Source: JBJYKD01 sp049310025 (GTDB lineage Bacteria > Bacillota > Thermosediminibacteria > Thermosediminibacterales > Tepidanaerobacteraceae). From it: 64,000 nucleotides of DNA. The stretch is from contig NZ_JBJYKD010000006.1 of NCBI RefSeq assembly GCF_049310025.1, positions 1 to 64,000 on the forward strand, read 5' to 3'. Position numbers and translations under genes: made by a program. Position 1 is the first letter of the stretch. The number at the start of each line of letters is the position of its first letter. Under the pieces are notes generated by a model that worked only from the letters and a program-made list of their open reading frames with translations, had not been told where the DNA came from and made no database searches. Below are positions 60,352-64,000 of the stretch, one piece after another.

Positions 60352-60544
60352 TTAAAGGCAAGTGAAGGACAACGTGTTGACTGCTCTTTCGACCTCGCGT
60401 ATATTCCTGCCCGCAAGGCAGAGTTCTTGAGGCGTGCGGCAACCGTCGCGTCTTCACTTTTTTGAAAGGCTTTTTTTCTTTCATTACAGGTGGCACTTTT
60501 AACCCGAGCATCAGAAAACCGTCCATTTCGTCCTTTAAAACCAT
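60352..60544 (-). pseudogene. Possible frameshifted short gene
   Basis: On the minus strand ATG 60544 starts MVLKDEMDGFLMLGLKVPP; after a frame change the same strand reads ELCLAGRNIREVERAVNTL to a TAA at 60352-60354. The length is not a multiple of three, so at least one frameshift is needed. I recognise no family. The amino-acid patterns look coding, but evidence is thin. Confidence 0.3.
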
Positions 60545-60708
60545 ATCGTTCTCTCTCTTTTTTCTACTCTGGTAAAATTTATATTGAGAACAAGAAGAAG
60601 CCCTCCGGGAAGTGGTTGCAAAAATCAACCAGCAACAGGATTTGCAAGAACTAATCCCATGGATGAGAGAACAAAAGGCCAGCCTAAATATACACTAAAT
60701 ATACAGCT

Positions 60709-60801
60709 ATGAAAAATAGAGCTAAAGAACACCTGATTGAAAAAGTTGGTGACCAACTTCGGGCTATGATGCCATGGTTAGAAAAACGGGAATTAGTGTA
60801 G
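60709..60801 (+). CDS. Possible 30-residue peptide
   Basis: ATG 60709 opens a 30-codon frame (HLIEKVGDQLRAMMPWLEK in the middle) without a clear ribosome site. It is followed within 12 bases by a terminator-like palindrome. It may be the tail of a lost gene. Confidence 0.2.
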   Translation: MKNRAKEHLIEKVGDQLRAMMPWLEKRELV

Positions 60802-60812
60802 GAACTTTTTTT

Positions 60813-60842
60813 AGGGAGGATTTTAAAATCCTCCTTATTTTT
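60813..60842 (+). terminator. Palindromic terminator-like stem
   Basis: GGAGGATTTT (60815-60824) and AAAATCCTCC (60825-60834) form a perfect stem with an A/T turn, then TTATTTTTG. It could end the small frame upstream or the minus-strand fragment. Confidence 0.6.
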
Positions 60843-60891
60843 GATATTGAAATGTTTATTGCATCATAAAAGTGGACAGCCCTTGATATAA

Positions 60892-61512
60892 TCAATTATA
60901 TTGATAGTAAACATCTTTTTTACCTACTACAAGTATGAGAACTTTCTTTAATGTTTCTTCCTTGAGCCTTTCCCGGGCCTTCAGGCTATCTATATATCTT
61001 TTCAGCTGTTTAAGGCCTTCTTGCGTGAAGAGCTACAGCATTTACGAGCCGGTTATTGTCTAAATTTAGACCTCTCTGCAAATTCTCGTAAAACCTTTCC
61101 CAGTAAACCGTTTTGATAACATAATTGGGTATTGATAGTATAACCCGGTTTAATAAATTCTTTTTGTGTAAAACCAATAATTAAAGCTCTCCTTTAACTT
61201 TTTCTCGCCGGAGCTGGTATCAATGCCTGCAAAGCTTACTTTAAATATGAGGTAGCTGTTTTTCTTCGGGGTGGGGTGCTTCCCTATATACAGGTCTCCG
61301 AAAAGCTCGTTAAATTCCTTTTGGGAATTTACATCATAGTAACTTTCCAGCATGGATATAAAAAGGCTTTTGCCGAACCTTCGGGGCCTTATAAAAAACT
61401 GATATGGAGCATAGTTTTCCAGCACTTCTATGTATTTTGTCTTGTCGACATACAAATAATTTTCTTTTCTTAAAATTTTAAAGTTGGAAATGCCGTAAGG
61501 AATCTTTTTCAA
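60892..61512 (-). pseudogene. Broken AAA-ATPase-like gene (PF09820 type)
   Basis: The first part (61512-61150, 120 codons) is an intact start of an AAA-ATPase_like protein: it opens KKIPYGISNFKILRKENYLYVDKT and has the nucleotide motif RPRRFGKSLF, characteristic of the family that usually runs to about 500 residues with a PD-(D/E)XK nuclease tail. It begins at TTG 61512 with GAGGTG upstream. Reading frame is lost at 61150. Downstream pieces in other frames (YWERFYENLQRGLNLDNNR; EGLKQLKRYIDSLKAR; VLILVVGKKDVYYQ to TGA 60892-60894) look like remnants of a protein C-terminus. Several frameshifts or deletions separate them. Probably an acquired gene now decaying. Confidence 0.65.
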
Positions 61513-61674
61513 GGGTTTTCACCTCGATTCCTATTTTCTCGAGTATAGCATTTCCAGGAAAAAAATAAAGATAACCGTACGTTTTTAATATATTTTCATG
61601 AAGTTGATTATAAAAAAGACTTTTAATATCAGGCAAGTTAAGTTTTGAAAAGTATTTTTAATCGAATATTGTTA

Positions 61675-61703
61675 TTGACATATGCTCATAATATTACTAT
61701 AAT
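61675..61703 (+). promoter_or_regulatory. Consensus promoter of the DUF134-Mrp cluster
   Basis: TTGACA (61675-61680), 17-bp spacer and TATAAT (61698-61703) match consensus exactly, about 50 bases before GTG 61753. Strong constitutive expression is expected unless regulated. Confidence 0.9.
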
Positions 61704-61752
61704 AAAACTGGAGGTTATGAACATAAGACCATAACAAGAGAGGAGAGAAAGA

Positions 61753-62217
61753 GTGCCGAGACCACCCAAATGGCGCAGAGTGGAGTTTTTGCCCGACATA
61801 ACATATTTTAAGCCAGCGGGTGTGCCGCTCCGGCAGCTGGAAGAAGTTATCCTGACGGTGGAAGAACTGGAAGCCATTCGATTAAAGGATCAGGAGGGGC
61901 TGGAGCAGGAAGAATGTGCCGCGAGGATGGGCATTTCCAGGCCCACCTTCTTCAGGATAATAAATTCGGCCCGCAGCAAAGTGGCCGAAGCCCTTGTAAA
62001 AGGAAAGGCCATCAGAATAGAAGGAGGAAATTTCAGAATATCGTGGCCGGTAAGATGCAAAAGATGCGGGCATGTCTGGCGTGAGAGCGGGAAGCCCGAT
62101 ATGAATCAGGACTACGAATGCCCCGAATGTCACAGCAGAGAGTGGGTTCCAGCAGGAAATCACCGGGGATGGTGCCATGGCCGCCGGCGAAGAGGGCCGT
62201 TTGATTATGTAGATTAA
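61753..62217 (+). CDS. DUF134 family protein (helix-turn-helix)
   Basis: The 154-residue protein is DUF134: it begins PRPPKWRRVEFLPDITYFKP, has a helix-turn-helix segment (EECAARMGISRPTFFRIINSARSKV, residues about 57-81), and a C-terminal zinc-ribbon-like pair of motifs (CKRCGHVW, CPECHSREW). DUF134 proteins are thought to be DNA-binding regulators that accompany Mrp and NifX-type genes in anaerobes. GTG 61753 follows GAGGAG. It has a consensus promoter and is the first gene of the cluster, so it may regulate it. Confidence 0.88.
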   Translation: MPRPPKWRRVEFLPDITYFKPAGVPLRQLEEVILTVEELEAIRLKDQEGLEQEECAARMGISRPTFFRIINSARSKVAEALVKGKAIRIEGGNFRISWPVRCKRCGHVWRESGKPDMNQDYECPECHSREWVPAGNHRGWCHGRRRRGPFDYVD

Positions 62218-62265
62218 CCCTGGGCAAAAGGCGGTTAATCTGCCGAATGAGCCTGACATTTTTAT

Positions 62266-62286
62266 CATATGCTGTTGCCGCATATG
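62266..62286. promoter_or_regulatory. CATATGC inverted repeat between DUF134 and mrp genes
   Basis: CATATGC (62266-62272) and GCATATG (62280-62286) are exact complements seven bases apart. A candidate operator for the adjacent DUF134 helix-turn-helix protein, or an mRNA stem; no T tract follows. Confidence 0.4.
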
Positions 62287-62329
62287 CGGTTTGAATGTGC
62301 TCATAATCAAAAAAGAAAGGGTGTATTTG

Positions 62330-63169
62330 ATGAATCAAAATGAAGCTGATGCACAGAAAGATGGGGTCAAAACAGCCAATAATGCTCCGGAGGTAGACAA
62401 AATCCCTGCAGGTGAATTAAACCGCATAAAAAACGTGATAGCTGTCATGAGCGGGAAAGGCGGTGTAGGCAAGTCCACCGTAACCGGGCTTCTGGCTGTA
62501 AGCCTGCAGAGGGAAGGCTACAAAGTGGGCATCCTTGATGCCGATATCACCGGCCCCAGCATACCCAGGATGTTCGGCGTAAAAAAGCGCCCCGAGAATA
62601 TAGGTTTCGGCCTGATGCCGCCCGAAAGCTCCTCGGGAATTCGGATAATGTCGCTGAATCTATTGCTGGATAATGAAGATGACCCTGTCATCTGGAGAGG
62701 TCCGCTTATTGCAAACGCAGTAAAACAGTTCTGGAGCGATGTGATTTGGGGAGACCTTGACTTTTTGCTCATTGACCTTCCTCCTGGCACCGGGGACGCA
62801 CCGCTTACCGTCATGCAGTCTTTACCCGTGGACGCACTGGTAATCGTCTCATCGCCTCAGGATCTGGTTATGATGGTAGTGAAAAAGGCCATAAAAATGA
62901 CCCGGATGATGGGCGTTCCCGTATTGGGCCTTGTGGAGAATTACAGTTACCTGGTTTGCCCCAAATGCGGCGAAAAGATAAAAGTATTCGGTGAAAGCCG
63001 CGGAAAGGAAGCTGCAGAGCAGGTGCAGATTCCATATCTAGGTTCCCTGCCGGTGGACCACAGGCTCACGGAATTGTGCGACAGCGGCAAAATAGAAATG
63101 TACAATAGCGATGAGATAAAGCGTATGGGAGAATGGGTAAAAGATCTGGAACGTCTTAAAAAGAAATAA
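62330..63169 (+). CDS. Mrp/NBP35-family iron-sulfur cluster carrier ATPase
   Basis: A 279-residue P-loop ATPase with the deviant Walker A SGKGGVGKST (residues about 43-52), a DADITGPSIPRM switch, IDLPPGTGD, and a CPKCGEK pair. It carries or delivers [4Fe-4S] clusters to apo-proteins. The N-terminal stretch is short and lacks the DUF59 domain of bacterial Mrp, making it more like NBP35 or ApbC types. ATG 62330 follows AAAGGGTG. It lies between DUF134 and DUF5320/NifX-like genes, a common cluster in anaerobes. Confidence 0.93.
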   Translation: MNQNEADAQKDGVKTANNAPEVDKIPAGELNRIKNVIAVMSGKGGVGKSTVTGLLAVSLQREGYKVGILDADITGPSIPRMFGVKKRPENIGFGLMPPESSSGIRIMSLNLLLDNEDDPVIWRGPLIANAVKQFWSDVIWGDLDFLLIDLPPGTGDAPLTVMQSLPVDALVIVSSPQDLVMMVVKKAIKMTRMMGVPVLGLVENYSYLVCPKCGEKIKVFGESRGKEAAEQVQIPYLGSLPVDHRLTELCDSGKIEMYNSDEIKRMGEWVKDLERLKKK

Positions 63170-63249
63170 AACTACTTGACTGTCGGAGATGGCCCGACAC
63201 CTCCGGCAGCGGACTTAGTATTTACGATCACAGAAAGGAGGTGAAAAAC

Positions 63250-63648
63250 ATGCCGAGAGGCGATGGAACGGGCCCCATGGGGTTCGGCCCCATGACTGGC
63301 AGAGCCGCAGGTTTCTGCGCCGGTTTTCCGGTACCGGGCTATATGAACCCTGTCGGGAGATTCTGGCCGAGAGCGGCAGGTTATGGACTTGGCCTCGGGT
63401 TTGGTGCCGGCCGCGGATGGAGGCGGCGCTACTATGCCACGGGTCTGCCGTTCTGGGCAAGGGGATACTACCTATATGGTCCCGCAGCGGTATATCCTGC
63501 CGCCGGGGATGAACAAAAGTATGAGACAGAGGTCCTTTCCCGAGAGGCCGAAATCTTAAGAGAGCAGCTAAAAGAAATAGAAGAGAGACTGGAACAGCTC
63601 AAAAGGGCAAAAAAAGAAGGCCTTGATGAAGAAAAAGGCCGGGAATAA
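63250..63648 (+). CDS. DUF5320 family small protein
   Basis: The 132-residue protein starts MPRGDGTGPMGFGPMTGR, the opening typical of DUF5320. A Gly/Arg/Tyr-rich central part (GLGLGFGAGRGWRRRYY) precedes an acidic coiled coil (EAEILREQLKEIEERLEQLKRAKKEG). Members sit beside Mrp and NifX-type genes; their function is unknown. ATG 63250 has GGAGGTG six bases upstream; GTG 63241 overlaps it. A hairpin follows the stop. Confidence 0.85.
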   Translation: MPRGDGTGPMGFGPMTGRAAGFCAGFPVPGYMNPVGRFWPRAAGYGLGLGFGAGRGWRRRYYATGLPFWARGYYLYGPAAVYPAAGDEQKYETEVLSREAEILREQLKEIEERLEQLKRAKKEGLDEEKGRE

Positions 63649-63658
63649 AATGAGCTTA

Positions 63659-63693
63659 CCGGCAGGGGGCGGGTGGCGGCCTGCCCCTGCCGG
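63659..63693 (+). terminator. GC-rich hairpin after the DUF5320 gene
   Basis: CCGGCAGGGG (63659-63668) and CCCCTGCCGG (63684-63693) form a ten-bp stem with a 15-base loop, followed only by ACTTTGT. It may slow RNA polymerase or protect the 3' end; the weak T tract leaves doubt. Confidence 0.6.
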
Positions 63694-63858
63694 ACTTTGT
63701 AAAGTAGGATGATTATCGATAAAAAATTATATTATAGCTCAAATCTATTATATCACAATCAAAACAGAATATCTAACTTTCTTCTGGCGAAAAAAAGAGA
63801 GGGCATTTTTGGATAAAGAAAGGGATAACCCAAAATTAAACTAAGCGGGGGACTGAGA

Positions 63859-64000
63859 ATGAAAGTTGCGATTACATCCACAGGCAGTGATCTGGATTCC
63901 ATGGTGGATGAGAGATTCGGGCGCTGCAGGTATTTTATTTTTGTTGACCCGGATACTGAGGAATTTGAAGCCATGGAAAATGAATATACGGGCGGCACCC
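63859..64000 (+). CDS. NifX-type dinitrogenase iron-molybdenum cofactor family protein (partial, runs off the window)
   Basis: The first 47 residues are present: KVAITSTGSDLDSMVDERFG then RCRYFIFVDPDTEEFE, the typical start of the NifX/NafY-like small domain family (Fe-Mo-co or other metal cluster binding). No nitrogenase is seen, and such proteins often lie with Mrp ATPases in anaerobes. ATG 63859 is 19 bases into a GC-rich run with GGGGGA nearby. The 3' end lies beyond base 64000. Confidence 0.9.
   Translation, partial: MKVAITSTGSDLDSMVDERFGRCRYFIFVDPDTEEFEAMENEYTGGT

Larger units (their letters stand above)
60347..61149. other. Decayed-gene region of about 800 bases
   Basis: The stretch holds fragments that look coding but are broken: a possible short minus-strand gene (60352-60544), a 30-codon plus-strand frame (60709-60801), a terminator-like palindrome, and the damaged 3' part of an ATPase gene (60892 onward). 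Each is listed. Confidence 0.6.

Noticed and set aside
59933..60628. 231-codon minus-strand frame overlapping mtnA
   Set aside because: It is antisense to mtnA for most of its length and has no ribosome site; only its first part (60352-60544) merits mention as a decayed fragment.
60347..61750. Insertion sequence or transposase
   Set aside because: No transposase motif, terminal inverted repeat or target duplication was found.

Overview
The window reads as chromosome of an anaerobic, probably spore-forming and possibly thermophilic Firmicute of class Clostridia (Thermosediminibacterales/Thermoanaerobacterales-like). The evidence is strong GGAGG-type ribosome sites, frequent TTG/GTG starts, TTGACA/TATAAT promoters, a perfect CIRCE operator, a SAM-I and a ykkC-family riboswitch, a YhcN/YlaJ-like spore lipoprotein, iron-sulfur flavoprotein machinery and a cobalamin-dependent MetH with a separate activation protein. 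The taxonomic placement is inference. I found no rRNA, CRISPR array, intact insertion sequence or prophage. There is one tRNA (Arg-CCG).

Layout. 1-3.2 kb: tripartite tricarboxylate transporter TctC-TctB-TctA. 3.2-8.7 kb: single genes (thiamine-binding-like protein, hotdog thioesterase, Lgt, tRNA-Arg, DUF2284, a secreted GH18 protein, a P-loop/Asp23 fusion). 8.8-14.8 kb: a three-gene operon for a NuoE-like protein, a NuoF-like protein and a 1203-residue fusion joining a NuoG-type ferredoxin, a GltD/NfnB-type FAD/NAD(P) module, two [4Fe-4S] ferredoxins and a formate-dehydrogenase-like domain that appears to lack the catalytic Cys/Sec. 14.9-18.0 kb: three overlapping or abutting genes of the 2-hydroxyacyl-CoA dehydratase activase superfamily. 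18.9-28.6 kb: a PucR-type regulator, a full Opp/Dpp peptide ABC transporter, an M29-like aminopeptidase and a DUF917 protein, with the C-terminal stump of a second DUF917 gene. 28.5-30.4 kb: purK-purE. 30.7-33.8 kb: a bacterial NHEJ set in three separate genes (Ku, LigD-type ligase, LigD-type polymerase).

33.9-39.0 kb: a 38-residue membrane protein, a geranylgeranyl-reductase-like flavoprotein, then a SAM-I riboswitch controlling a truncated metF, a cobalamin-dependent MetH lacking its reactivation domain, and the detached reactivation protein. 39.6-42.7 kb: FHA-FtsW/RodA-PBP2 wall-synthesis operon. 43.6-48.4 kb (minus strand): livKHMGF branched-chain amino acid ABC operon behind a ykkC subtype-2 riboswitch (ppGpp class is the best guess from context). 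49.9-55.5 kb: molybdenum cofactor operon moeA, moeA-PBP fusion, moaA, moaC, MOSC-MogA fusion. 55.6-59.1 kb: bacteriohemerythrin, a LUD protein, and CIRCE-controlled groES-groEL. 59.3 kb: mtnA. 60.35-61.5 kb: decayed gene fragments, including a broken AAA-ATPase. 61.7-64.0 kb: DUF134, Mrp/NBP35 ATPase, DUF5320 and the start of a NifX-type protein, a conserved anaerobe set.

How the parts may fit. The flavin/iron-sulfur operon at 8.8-14.8 kb could shuttle electrons among NADH, NADPH and ferredoxin, and the activase-like genes beside it would need low-potential ferredoxin. The Moco operon would serve molybdo- or tungsto-enzymes elsewhere in the genome. The SAM and ykkC riboswitches tie methionine synthesis and branched-chain amino acid uptake to SAM and probably alarmone levels. 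The most unusual items are the fusion protein at 11161-14772, the two decayed genes (DUF917 stump, truncated metF) inside active operons, the paired 22-bp direct repeat upstream of the opp operon, and an orphan structured element upstream of purK.
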